From positions 1-16,826 of the forward strand of contig CALARM010000173.1 of NCBI GenBank assembly GCA_937888925.1: a stretch of DNA of 16,826 nt, in the 5' to 3' direction. The DNA comes from an uncultured Synergistia bacterium (GTDB lineage: Bacteria; Eremiobacterota; SpSt-956; JAKJGF01). Position numbers and translations under genes: made by a program. Positions 1 through 8,800 of the stretch are shown one piece after another (within the stretch, counting starts at the first letter, position 1; the number at the start of each line of letters is the position of its first letter). The notes beneath the pieces were generated by a model. The model was not told where the DNA came from. It saw nothing but the letters and a program-made list of their open reading frames with translations, and did no database searches.

Positions 1-1469
1 TCCGAAAGTTTTTCCGTATCTATTTCTTCATTGTTTTTATATGTTATCTTCGAAGGAAGGCCTGATGCCACTCCGATCATGCTGTCTCTGTAATAAAATC
101 TGTTAAACGATACGGATGGATGTCCGTATTTACCGGTTTGAGCACCGTTTTCAGAGGCAAAATCGAAATTTCCTTCTTTTATAATGGTACTGTACAGGTC
201 GAGAGGCACAACCCTTACCTGTGTGAAGAGACCGAATTTTGTCATCTGTGAAGAAGCTGCTTCCGAAAGGAGTATCAAATCTGTAAGGCCTGATGGCGCT
301 ATGATTTCCATGGCAATTTCCTTCCCTTCAGGAGTAAGCCACATGCCCCTCTTATTCTTTTTATAACCTGCTTCATTCAGAATTTTTACTGCTTTTTCAC
401 TGTTATAATCATAAAGGGTAAGATCTTTAAAGAATTTTTTTGTGAGCCATTTATCCCTTAAAGATTTCGGTACGGCAAGACTGTAATCTGTAACTGCATC
501 ACCGCAGGAATAGGCTATATTTTTTATCATTTCCCTGTCCAGGATATGGGCCACTGCTTTTCTGAAATTCAGATCATTTACAGGACTTTTTTTACAGTTA
601 CATATGAGTCCGAATTCGCTCATATCGGAAGGAGTAACAATCTCTGTATCAGGATTTTTCTTTAAAATTTCCTGTGCCACATCAAAGGGACAGGCAGGAG
701 CAACTCCATCCATTTCCTCTGCTATAAGATAGGACCATACTACTTCATTGCTGCCCCACCTCATTATCCTTATCTTATTTATTTTTACATTCTCTGCCTC
801 ATAGTAAAGGGGAAATTTATCGAGCATTATATCTGAAGATGTGACTTTCCCTATCCTGAAAGGTCCTGTTCCTACAGGCATTTCAGGGTGGTATTTATAG
901 AGGACTTCCCTTACTTTCTGTTCATCTTTTTTTTCTTTCTGAAGGGCAGGAACCATATCTGCCCATCTGCCGAAAATATGACAGGGAGATGTAATGAATT
1001 CTGTAAGAGCTCTTATGGTATTGGTAGGAGACGGTTTTTTCCATATAAACAGAACGGTATTTTCGTCGGGACATTCAATTCTTTCAAGATTTCTCCATAT
1101 TTCCAGGTTTTTCAGGTAGCCTATATAGAAGGTTGTCTTCACATCACTGCTTCCGAAACCATGTCCGTCATGCCATAGAACTCCCTTTTTTAACCTCACT
1201 GTAAGAGTCAGATTGTCTCTGCTTTCCTCAAACGATTCTCCCAGTCTGGAAATATATTCTCCTCTGGAGGGAATATATATAAAAAGTGGTTCATGCACGA
1301 AGGGCCCTGCTGCTCCCACTCCTCCCGGTGCCCAGGGGTTTCCATGATAGGCAGGAGGTATGTCCCAGTTTCCTGCAGTATAAAATACTCCTTTCTCGGC
1401 TTTTCTCACACTGCAACCTGAAAAGAGAAGAGAGAAAATTAAAAGGATGTGTAATTTTTTTAAAAACAT
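1..1469 (-). CDS. ABC transporter family 5 substrate-binding lipoprotein (C-terminus off window)
   Basis: Reading the minus strand from ATG at 1467-1469 gives 489 codons open to the left edge, so the C-terminus is missing. The start MFLKKLHILLIFSLLFSGC is a lipoprotein signal peptide with lipobox FSGC and lipidated Cys19, so the mature protein should be membrane-anchored on the periplasmic side. The body has the layout of SBP_bac_5 proteins (oligopeptide, dipeptide or nickel binding): an early HEPLF stretch, then LKKGVLWHDGHGF, and FRKAVAHILDRE near residue 300, which matches the family's VRQAIxxAIDRE signature. An AAGGA lies 13 bases upstream of the ATG, rather far, but no other in-frame start exists. 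It delivers a bound solute to an ABC permease; the permease and ATPase genes would lie beyond the left edge. The substrate cannot be read from the sequence. Family assignment is firm. Confidence 0.9.
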   Translation of the reverse strand, partial: MFLKKLHILLIFSLLFSGCSVRKAEKGVFYTAGNWDIPPAYHGNPWAPGGVGAAGPFVHEPLFIYIPSRGEYISRLGESFEESRDNLTLTVRLKKGVLWHDGHGFGSSDVKTTFYIGYLKNLEIWRNLERIECPDENTVLFIWKKPSPTNTIRALTEFITSPCHIFGRWADMVPALQKEKKDEQKVREVLYKYHPEMPVGTGPFRIGKVTSSDIMLDKFPLYYEAENVKINKIRIMRWGSNEVVWSYLIAEEMDGVAPACPFDVAQEILKKNPDTEIVTPSDMSEFGLICNCKKSPVNDLNFRKAVAHILDREMIKNIAYSCGDAVTDYSLAVPKSLRDKWLTKKFFKDLTLYDYNSEKAVKILNEAGYKKNKRGMWLTPEGKEIAMEIIAPSGLTDLILLSEAASSQMTKFGLFTQVRVVPLDLYSTIIKEGNFDFASENGAQTGKYGHPSVSFNRFYYRDSMIGVASGLPSKITYKNNEEIDTEKLS

Positions 1470-1747
1470 CGATTCATACTTTTCCTTACAGTATTTATAG
1501 CACTTTAAAAAAGATAATTTCCCCCTCTAGATACTAATAAAGACATTAACATAGAACAAAAAATAGAACAATCTGTAAATAAAGACTGAAAATAACGATA
1601 GGTGCAAAAAGAATTTCATGAATATTTTATATTAAAAAGTTTTTCTTTCATTTTTTTTGCCTGATGTTTTTTTCTGTCTTTTTACTGATATTTACTTTTC
1701 AAGTAAAATTGATATTATTGAAAAAATTAATGAAAAGAGGTGAATTT

Positions 1748-2116
1748 ATGGTAAAAATTATATCTTTTTTAATTTTGCTTATGTTTATAACAGGTATATC
1801 TTATGGTGCGGAAAATCTTATTATGACAGATATGTACAGTTATGTGATTAATATTACCGGCTCGGATAACGGTGATGACCTTTTTGTATGCACCTTCACA
1901 GTAAAGAATAAAAGCGGTAAAATTCTGTATAATCCACGGATTGTTGCCTCTCCTGGTAAAGAAGCTTTAATAGAAACAGGAAATGAAAAGGATATTAATA
2001 TTAAATTTAATATACTCATAAACAGGGAAAAAGACGGTGCTCTTTACAATATTAAAACCTTAAAATCACAGAAAGTAATCGATACATTTACAGGAACAGT
2101 AACATTTGAACAATAA
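1748..2116 (+). CDS. small secreted protein of unknown function
   Basis: A 122-residue protein not recognised as a named family. I chose ATG 1748 because AGAGG (1736-1740) lies 7 bases upstream and the product then begins with a clean Sec signal peptide (MVKIISFLILLMFITGISYG, probable cleavage before AENLI). An in-frame ATG at 1664 would add 28 residues and spoil the signal. The mature ~100 residues look all-beta: alternating hydrophobic strands, DDLFVCTFTVKN, then NPRIVASPGKEALIETG. That last stretch loosely recalls the P-[RK]-[IV]-x(3-5)-G-x-E-A-x-I-x-x-G pattern of secretin-related beta domains; this is weak and no function should be inferred. It is divergent from the lipoprotein gene and monocistronic, since a terminator follows 25 bases after the stop. 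Likely periplasmic or exported. Confidence 0.7.
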   Translation: MVKIISFLILLMFITGISYGAENLIMTDMYSYVINITGSDNGDDLFVCTFTVKNKSGKILYNPRIVASPGKEALIETGNEKDINIKFNILINREKDGALYNIKTLKSQKVIDTFTGTVTFEQ

Positions 2117-2141
2117 ATGTTTCTCTTAGCTGAAGAAATAT

Positions 2142-2164
2142 AAAATCCCGGAAGGGATTTTTTT
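2142..2164 (+). terminator. rho-independent terminator of the secreted-protein gene
   Basis: AAAATCCC (2142-2149) pairs with GGGATTTT (2154-2161) around a GGAA tetraloop, and the T-run continues to 2164. It lies 25 bases past the stop at 2116. Confidence 0.8.
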
Positions 2165-2204
2165 ATTTACTATTTTTTTCTGTAAATAATCGTATGTTAA
2201 TTAA

Positions 2205-2295
2205 GTAATGATCTCACTCCTCACCACACATTCAGATGCCTGACGAAAAGCATATTCTCATATTTAGCTGTGACCCGCTCCGGTCATGCCTGTTT
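2205..2295. other. GC-richer island in an AT-rich intergenic stretch
   Basis: This stretch is visibly richer in G and C than the bases on either side. It contains a small dyad TGACC-CGCTCC-GGTCA near 2272-2287. There is no convincing ORF with a ribosome binding site on either strand. It could be a gene relic or a structured RNA; nothing decides between them. Confidence 0.3.
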
Positions 2296-2323
2296 AAAAT
2301 TCATATGATTTTTATAAAAAATA

Positions 2324-2352
2324 TTGACTTTTGATATTTAATAATATATAAT
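2324..2352 (+). promoter_or_regulatory. sigma-70 type promoter of the methyltransferase gene
   Basis: TTGACT (2324-2329) and TATAAT (2347-2352) are separated by exactly 17 bases, a near-consensus housekeeping promoter. The predicted transcription start, near 2359, lies about 40 bases before the start codon. Confidence 0.75.
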
Positions 2353-2397
2353 GATATTTATAAATAATTAATGATATAAAATATTGGAGGAATTTTA

Positions 2398-3072
2398 ATG
2401 AAAACATGGTATGAAGGACATGACAGGGCCTATAGAAAGCGAAAGGCAGACGGATGGACAGGGTGGTCAGAAAGAAGGGAAGAAGTAGAAGAGACAGTAT
2501 CTGTTCTGGAAAGAGTTATTCTTGCCGATTATGTTCCGAAAAAAGGCAGATTTCTTGAGCTGGGATGCGGTGCAGGAGATTTTACATTATGGGCAGCGGG
2601 AAAGGGTTATGAAGCTTACGGTGTTGATATTTCTCCCGCTGCTGTAGACTGGGCCAGGGAAAAAGCAGAAAAAAATAATTTGAAAATTGATTTTCGTACA
2701 GGTAATGTTCTGAATCTGGAAGGTTATTCAGATGATTTTTTTGATTTTATTCTGGACGGGCACTGTCTGCACTGTATAATAGGAGAAGATAGAAAACTTT
2801 TTCTCTCCAGTGCCTTCAGGGTTTTGAAAAGAGGCGGTTTTTTTCATATAGGTACAATGTGCAATGAACCGGGTTTTGATGACGGCAGTTTTGATACTCA
2901 TAGCAGATGCACCGTTTACGGTGATATTGCCAGCAGATATATTGGCCTTCCTGAAGATATACTGCAGGAGATCAGAGAGGGAGGATTTCGTATTTTACAC
3001 AGTGAGATAATAAAATCAAACAGTAATGGTATCGTGCAGGAAGGTCTTCTTGTAGAGTGTAGAAAAGACTGA
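2398..3072 (+). CDS. class I SAM-dependent methyltransferase
   Basis: A 224-residue cytoplasmic protein with a complete Rossmann-type methyltransferase core. Motif I is LELGCGAGDF (residues 53-62, SAM-binding Gly loop). GVDIS (75-79) supplies the acidic residue for the SAM ribose. DFILDGHCLHCI (116-127) is the motif at strand 4, and LKRGGFF (143-149) precedes strand 5. The length is typical of Methyltransf_11/25 small-molecule enzymes. HCLHC (122-126) puts two cysteines beside the active-site strand; I cannot say if they matter. The start is supported by GGAGG (2385-2389) 8 bases upstream. The gene has its own promoter and its own terminator, so neighbours do not reveal the substrate. Enzyme class is certain, substrate unknown. 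Confidence 0.9.
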   Translation: MKTWYEGHDRAYRKRKADGWTGWSERREEVEETVSVLERVILADYVPKKGRFLELGCGAGDFTLWAAGKGYEAYGVDISPAAVDWAREKAEKNNLKIDFRTGNVLNLEGYSDDFFDFILDGHCLHCIIGEDRKLFLSSAFRVLKRGGFFHIGTMCNEPGFDDGSFDTHSRCTVYGDIASRYIGLPEDILQEIREGGFRILHSEIIKSNSNGIVQEGLLVECRKD

Positions 3073-3101
3073 CATGAATTTCAGATTGCATCAGATTTTA
3101 T

Positions 3102-3157
3102 AAAGAGGCAGAAAAAAACACAGTACAATGTTTTTTTCTGTCTCTTTGTGTTTTTTT
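3102..3157 (+). terminator. strong hairpin terminator after the methyltransferase gene
   Basis: Arms 3102-3120 and 3129-3147 form a 19-pair stem with one G-T wobble (3108 with 3141) and an 8-base loop. Within the stem, seven A (3112-3118) face seven T (3131-3137). A second T-run follows at 3151-3157. The A/T block could also serve transcripts arriving from the other strand. Confidence 0.85.
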
Positions 3158-3310
3158 GTAATTCAGATATTTTATGTGAGATATGATTTATTGAGTTAAT
3201 ATGACTGTATAGTTTCGTTTTTTTCCTTCTCTCCTGTCTTTTCTGGATGCTCTATTTTTTAGATTAAATATTATTGTAAATACAGGGTTTTTGTCGTTTT
3301 TTTATCATCC

Positions 3311-3386
3311 TATCGTTTTTTTATGTCTGATTTTACTATATTTACTTATATGTTTATGTTAACAATTTTGTTACATTTTTTTAATA
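3311..3386 (+). promoter_or_regulatory. dispersed upstream regulatory element, copy 1
   Basis: Begins TATCGTTTTTTTATGTC, and 44 bases after the CG comes GTTAACAATTTTGTTAC (3358-3374), a TTAACA plus TTACA pair, followed by TTAATA (3381-3386). Without gaps, 33 of the first 40 bases match the minus-strand block 15980-15911, and 42 of 50 match with one single-base gap. The order and spacing also match a diverged copy at 9451-9520. It ends about 130 bases before the 3517 start. I read it as an operator/promoter region shared by several genes. Conservation is seen; function is inferred. Confidence 0.6.
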
Positions 3387-3516
3387 TTTCAGAGAATTTT
3401 TTGTGGTATATTTATTTCGAAAAGGCCCTTTAGAAATGGGTAAAGGAAGAGTTGTAATAAGGGATTTAAATGCTATTTTCAGTATTAAAATACTTATAAA
3501 GAAAGGATGTATCTTT

Positions 3517-4071
3517 ATGCCAGTAATAGGCCAGTATGGTGGACAGAATTTTGGAGGTTTTATGGTAGCAGATCGCAGTATTAAATCTTCTAATACTCCG
3601 AGAGAGCTTACGACAATAGGTTTTTCACCTCCTGATAAAACGGGAAAAAAAGAGTTAAACCAGAATCTGAGTGCTATGAATGATTTTTACGGGAAGGATG
3701 CTTCCGGGTTTACTCCTGTAACGGCAGAAAATAATAAAGAAGTGGATGAACCTCACTACTTTGCTCCAGAACCTCAGAAAAGAGGTTTGTTTTCCCGGGA
3801 AAAAAGCGGACATTTCGATGATGCCTTAAATTCTCTATGTTCACCCGGTTCGAAAAAGGGTATAATCGGTGCAACCTCAAATTCTGCAAAGTTTTTTGGA
3901 CTTGGTTCTTATTGCCTCGCAGGAGGAGCTGTTGAAAAGATAACCACTTCTACTACTCTTGGTAAAGTTGTAGGCACTGCAGTCGGAGTTCCCATGGCGG
4001 TAATAGGTGGAGGTCTCGGACTTATCTTTGGAACGTTAACGGCTCCTCTGAATGGACATGGTCTTATGTGA
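3517..4071 (+). CDS. unrecognised protein: shared N-terminal module plus glycine-rich hydrophobic tail
   Basis: 184 residues, family not recognised. The start at 3517 is chosen because AAAGGATG (3502-3509) lies upstream and because it places the motif L-N-x-x-L-S-A-x-x-D-F-Y-x-K-D at residue 47, exactly where it lies in the next gene. There is no signal peptide; the first 45 residues are polar and rich in G, S, T and N. Residues 75-115 are hydrophilic. Residues ~117-180 are glycine-rich and hydrophobic (GLGSYCLAGGAVE, then GTAVGVPMAVIGGGLGLIFG at 153-172) with small residues spaced as in glycine zippers, so membrane insertion is likely. The following gene, 138 bases on, has the same N-terminal module but another C-terminus. 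Possible roles include an exported pore-like or membrane-docking protein; this is inference only. The dispersed regulatory element lies upstream. Confidence 0.7.
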   Translation: MPVIGQYGGQNFGGFMVADRSIKSSNTPRELTTIGFSPPDKTGKKELNQNLSAMNDFYGKDASGFTPVTAENNKEVDEPHYFAPEPQKRGLFSREKSGHFDDALNSLCSPGSKKGIIGATSNSAKFFGLGSYCLAGGAVEKITTSTTLGKVVGTAVGVPMAVIGGGLGLIFGTLTAPLNGHGLM

Positions 4072-4090
4072 TTGTATATTTCTGAACATA

Positions 4091-4169
4091 TTAACGTTAA
4101 ATGTTTGAGATAATTTTTATCTGACAGATCCTTATTCCCTGGTGATTTTACACGGAATATCTTAAGATA
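4091..4169 (+). promoter_or_regulatory. cluster of short palindromes upstream of the repeat protein
   Basis: Three dyads lie in the 138-base gap: TTAACGTTAA (4091-4100), AGATAA-TTT-TTATCT (4108-4122) and the perfect 12-base palindrome TATCTTAAGATA (4158-4169), which ends 40 bases before the start codon. They could be operator half-sites; the middle one could be a weak terminator for the gene before. No -35/-10 pair is convincing. Confidence 0.35.
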
Positions 4170-4209
4170 CTCAAATTTTAACAGAAAATAGAAAGCGAGG
4201 TAAATACTT

Positions 4210-5400
4210 ATGATCGGATCGTTGAAAAATACCGGTATTAATAACAATCAGTATTTAATTGCAAATCAGACAGGTATTAAAACAAGAGAAACACAGACTT
4301 CTTTCGATATAAAAGAAAATGAGCCAAAAAAACTTGACCCAGAGGTTCTGAACAAACATCTTACTGCAACAAAAGATTTTTATACGAAAGATACAAATGA
4401 TTTCACTTCTATGGAATCTGCAAAAAATGCTGATAATACAGGCAATAAAGACATGGAAAATCTTAATCTGACAGGTAATGTTAATGATCCCGGGACTCCT
4501 CAGGAAATCAGGGATTTTGCCGGAAAAGAAGATCTGGAAGGGAATGTGGCTTATTCTAAAAAGGATAATGTCCTTACACTCGTAGACAATGGACGTGAGA
4601 ATGCTTCATGTCTAGAGGAGAATTATTTTGATGGAAAGTCCCATGAAGGTGTGATGAGAGGCGGCGAGCCTGATAAGCCCACGAATTATTATTATTGTGC
4701 CACTCCTACCGATGATCCCGACCATGTAGAATTAATGGGTACCGGTGAAGGTAAATATGGCAAAAAGTGGAAGGCCCATGTTTACAGAACTGAAGGCCCT
4801 GATGGTAAAATAACTTATAATACTGTGATGGGAAGCAATAAACCAGATCCTGCATTCAGTGCCAATGTAAATATGAAATACGATGCCGGCACTGTTGATG
4901 ACCCGAAGACACCGTCAGACATTAAAAATCTTGCCCATGAAGATATGGAAGGAAAGATTGCCTATTATAAAAGCGGTAATGTTGTTACAGTAATGGATAA
5001 TGCCTGTGACAATCCTTCAAAGCTTCCTGAAGAGAATTATTTTGACGGAAAACAGCATGAAGCTGTCATGAAGGGCAGTGATCCCAATAATCCGATACAT
5101 TATAATTATATAGTTCAGCCGGATCCGAAAGACCCTGAGCATGTCACTCTATACGGGGAAGGGACAGGAACCTATGGAACAGGATGGGATGGAGATGTAT
5201 ACAGAGTGGTAGACCATGACGGTAAGGTTTCATATAAATCGGTTATCAGAATGAACAACAGGAGAGAGGCTATTGTAACAGGAAACAGTACTGTTTCTGA
5301 CGATGGTGTAAAAAGGGATATTAACTGCTACAGACTCGGTTCTATGGACTGTTCTGAAGCCTATAACATGGATGGAACGTTTAATAGAGACTGGCTGTAA
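4210..5400 (+). CDS. unrecognised protein: shared N-terminal module plus two tandem 118-residue repeats
   Basis: 396 residues, no known family recognised. GAGG about 10 bases before ATG 4210 supports the start. There is no Sec signal and no membrane segment; the protein is polar and acidic. Residues 47-65 (L-N-K-H-L-T-A-x-x-D-F-Y-x-K-D ... D-F-T) repeat the motif of the preceding protein at the same positions. The rest is dominated by a tandem duplication, residues 91-208 and 229-346. Shared landmarks in order are V-[ND]-D-P-x-T-P, L-E-G-N-V-A-Y / M-E-G-K-I-A-Y, a D-N pair, E-E-N-Y-F-D-G-K-x-H-E-x-V-M-[RK]-G, D-P-[DE]-H-V, W-[KD]-[AG]-[HD]-V-Y-R, and D-G-K-[IV]-[TS]-Y. A Cys-containing tail (residues 347-396) follows. 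The strand/turn pattern suggests two beta domains. It could be an exported or surface protein. Probably regulated together with its upstream neighbour. Confidence 0.75.
   Translation: MIGSLKNTGINNNQYLIANQTGIKTRETQTSFDIKENEPKKLDPEVLNKHLTATKDFYTKDTNDFTSMESAKNADNTGNKDMENLNLTGNVNDPGTPQEIRDFAGKEDLEGNVAYSKKDNVLTLVDNGRENASCLEENYFDGKSHEGVMRGGEPDKPTNYYYCATPTDDPDHVELMGTGEGKYGKKWKAHVYRTEGPDGKITYNTVMGSNKPDPAFSANVNMKYDAGTVDDPKTPSDIKNLAHEDMEGKIAYYKSGNVVTVMDNACDNPSKLPEENYFDGKQHEAVMKGSDPNNPIHYNYIVQPDPKDPEHVTLYGEGTGTYGTGWDGDVYRVVDHDGKVSYKSVIRMNNRREAIVTGNSTVSDDGVKRDINCYRLGSMDCSEAYNMDGTFNRDWL
4480..5247 (+). repeat. tandem intragenic duplication (4480-4833 and 4894-5247)
   Basis: The two 354-base segments encode the 118-residue repeats of the protein above. 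The protein alignment needs almost no gaps, but the nucleotide sequences have drifted well apart, so the duplication is old and kept at protein level. Confidence 0.8.
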
Positions 5401-5807
5401 TATGAAAAATATTTATACAAATGAAATGGGGTATGTAACGGAAAAAAGTATCTGTGAATCTGATGTTTCGTCTTGTTCTGTGCCGGAATGATAATAATAG
5501 TAAGTGCTGATTGTAAAATAGACACAAAAAAACGATAATAAAATATCCATATAGAAAAATAATATATATAAATACCTGCAAAATCTGACCTTTTGCATTT
5601 TTTATTCTGCTTCATATATTAAAGAAATCATATATTTCTCTCATTTTCATATCTTTTTTTTACTATAAATTAATGTTATCATAAATTTTATATATCGATT
5701 AAGCCTTTATATGTTAAAAGCTATTACCGGTCGGGATAAGGACATAAACATAAAAACCATTTAAAATACTTAATATCATTGCAGAAATGAGCAGAATATA
5801 AAAAACT
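5401..5807. other. gene-free gap upstream of the sigma-54 activator
   Basis: About 400 very AT-rich bases. No terminator hairpin is evident after the preceding gene. On the minus strand, 5508-5537 matches the first ~26 bases of the dispersed element (TATCGTTTTTTTGTGTCT), but without the TTAACA part. A vague resemblance to the element is also present at 5647-5690 (T-run, TACTATA, then TGTTATCA). ORFs read on the minus strand here lack ribosome binding sites and are low-complexity. No clear promoter for the activator was found. Confidence 0.45.
5508..5537 (-). repeat. partial copy of the dispersed upstream element
   Basis: Minus-strand TATCGTTTTTTTGTGTCT followed by ATTTTAC matches the start of the block at 3311 at about 24 of 26 positions. 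Similarity then fades and no TTAACA follows. No minus-strand gene lies downstream, so it may be a broken copy or an orphan site. Confidence 0.45.
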
Positions 5808-8800
5808 GTGGAAAAAATATATAAACTCATAAAAGAAAATAAATTATGGATTGAAGAAAAAGCTCTGTATTATATAAATACATACAGTGAGATTGAGAAT
5901 CTGAACACCTGTGAAGGGCAGAAAGTATTTACCTTTAACAGTATTCATGAAACCCTGCTCTTAAGCCTGATACATGAGAAAAATCCTCTTAATAAAAATA
6001 CTTATGTAGAACATATATGTTCTATGTCTGGAATTTTACATGCCAGAAGATACAGAGAGAAAAAAATAAATCACAGGGAATTTTTATTTTTACTGAAATA
6101 TTATATTCAGGCCCACAGCGATCTCCTTTTACAGGGAGCATACAGTGACATACATCTGGATGCATGTTCAATTACAAACATTGTTTTTCGTTTTATAAAA
6201 AATGGCTTTATTATGGAATGGCTTAATATGGATTATATAATCAACATAAAAGCTCTGGAAACAGGCCTCAGATATAATGAAAGAGAATGGAAATATTTAG
6301 AAATATTGAAATATCCTGTTGTTCTGGTAAATGGAGAAAATAAAATCACAGTATTAAACAGAGCAGCAGAAAAGATGATAGAAGAATATACCATACCTGA
6401 TAAAAAAGAATTTTTCTCATCCCATATACTGAAATACATAGAATCGGAAATATTTATTTTTTCTCTGATGAATAATTTTACCTTTACCTTTCCTGTAAAA
6501 ATCAATATAAAGAACAGGCCCTGTTATTTTAATATAAAAATGATAAAAATACTTTCCGGGAAAAAAACTGACAGGGAAATTGCCGTAATCTTATCTGAAA
6601 CGACAGAAGACATGGAAAATCCTGATAGAAACAGTATTCTTCATCGCGGCCTTTCAATTGAAAATCTCGTAGTAAAAATAGCAACCAGATTTATTAATAT
6701 AGACTTTGACACTTTTGACAGTGAAATAGAAAAAAGCCTCAGGATTATAGGAGAATATACAGGAACAACATGTATTATAACTATTTTTTCAGAAGATAAT
6801 ACCTGCCATTATGAATGGTTTCCTGAAGGAACAATCACTACAGAATATTCTCAAAGTAGTAATAATAAAAAATTTCCCTGGCTTATGGAGATGATAGAAA
6901 AAGGTAAAACAATTTATATACCAAGAGTTGCAGATATGTCCTGTGAAGCAGAGATAGAGAAAGAATATTTTAAAAAAATTAATGTTAAATCCGTACTTGC
7001 CATTCCCCTCTGTCTTAATAAAAAACCTCTGGGTTATATGGGATTTTATAATTATTACAATTTGAAAAACTGGTATAAAGATGATATAAAACTCCTCACA
7101 CTCCTGGGAGATATATTTGTAAATGTATGGCACCGTTATGAAACAGACAGGCAATTAAAAAAATATCAGGAAAATCTTGAATATATGGTAGCAGAAAGAA
7201 CTTATGAACTGACAGTTGCAAACAGACAGCTTGAAGAAGAAATCTGCAGCAGGAAAAAAGCAGAAGCCTATCTGAACCACTGGCTTTCTATGGAAGAATT
7301 AATTACAAATATAGCTACCAGATTTATTAATATTACAGTAGAAAATTTTGAAAGAGATATAAGGCACAGTCTTGAAGCCATCGGAAAATTCGTAGAAATA
7401 GACAGAGCATGTCTGTATTTTTTTGAAATAAATAATAATTCCTGTAATTATGAATATTCTTTGGAAAATAACAGAAAAGATTGCAATGGAAAAATGATTT
7501 CTGATTTTTTTTACAGTATATTAAAAAAAATAGGTAATTTTGAAGAAATAAATATTTCTTCTGTTTCATCTCTCGATGAAAAAAGAGAAGATAAAAAGTT
7601 ATGGAAGTCCCATCATATCGAATCCATATTCATGATCCCTCTTTACAGTAGAAACAATCTGACAGGTTCTTTCTGTTTTATCATGAAAAATAAACATAGA
7701 GAATGGAGTGATGAAGAAAAAAGACTGGCTAAAATAACAGGTGAAATTTTAATAAAAGCCTGTGAAAGGTTCCGTATAACAAAAAAAATGAATATACCTT
7801 CAGAACCATCTTCAGAACTTATGAGGTACCATAATATTATAGGTAAAAGCCAGGCAATGCAGGACATATATTCCAAAATAGAATATCTTTCAGACATTCA
7901 GAGTACAGTCCTTATTACAGGTGAAAGCGGAACAGGTAAAGAGCTTATAGCAGAAGCACTGCATTACAAAGGGGTAAGAAGACATAAACCTCTTATAAAG
8001 GTAAACTGTCCTGCTCTATCGGAAAGCCTCCTTGAAAGTGAACTCTTCGGTCATGTAAAAGGAGCTTTTACCAGTGCAGTTAACAACAGGACAGGACGTT
8101 TTAAACAGGCAGATGGAGGCACTATATTTCTGGATGAAATAGGTGATATATCCATTGAAACACAGAAAAAATTATTGAGAGTTCTTCAGGAGAAAGAATT
8201 TGAGCCTGTTGGTTCCTCTGTATCTGTAAAAGTAGACATACGCCTTATATCTGCTACGAATCAGGATCTTACTGAAAAAGTCAGAAAAGGAGATTTCAGG
8301 GAAGATTTATATTACCGTCTTGAAGTGGTGGAAATAAAACTGCCTCCTCTCAGAGAAAGAAAAGAAGATTTAATGTTAATTTCAGAATATTTTATAAATA
8401 TGTACAGTAAAAAATTAAATAAAAAAATAACATCTATGTCTGATGAGGTCCGTAATATTTTTATGAATTATTCATGGCCAGGTAATATAAGAGAACTTGA
8501 ACATACTGTAGAACACAGTCTTATATTCTGTAAAGGTGAAGAGATTATAGCTGAAAATTTACCTGATAAATTTAAATATCTGAATAATAAACCTGTAGAC
8601 GAACATAAAGAATCATGGGAAGCAAAAATTGTATCGGAATTAAAAGAACAGGAATTAAAAAAAGCAAAAAATAATATAGATAAAATTGACAGTGAAATTA
8701 TTGCAATAAAAAAAGCTCTGGAAGAATGTAACAATAATATAAGTAAAGCCTCGAAAATTCTATCCATGAGCAGGCCGACATTATATAAAAAAATGGAAAC

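Larger units (their letters stand above)
3073..3516. other. gene-free gap holding terminator and dispersed upstream element
   Basis: 444 bases between the methyltransferase stop and the next start. It contains the hairpin terminator, three copies of a CG-T7 box (CG at 3216-3217, 3295-3296 and 3314-3315; the last two belong to a 12-base direct repeat TCGTTTTTTTAT at 3294-3305 and 3313-3324) and the dispersed regulatory block described separately. An in-frame ATG at 3403 would extend the next gene by 38 codons, but it has no ribosome binding site. Confidence 0.6.

Noticed and set aside
888..1537. Plus-strand ORFs within 184-1537
   Set aside because: These are shadows of the minus-strand substrate-binding lipoprotein gene, which is continuous through the region and has clear family motifs.
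1478..1560. Possible minus-strand promoter TTGTTC-N17-TAGTAT for the lipoprotein gene
   Set aside because: The spacing is right but only about half of each hexamer matches consensus, and many such pairs occur by chance in AT-rich DNA.
5361..5615. Three overlapping minus-strand ORFs of 61-84 residues after the repeat protein
   Set aside because: Low-complexity Ile/Phe/Tyr-rich translations of AT-rich DNA in all three frames, with no ribosome binding sites.
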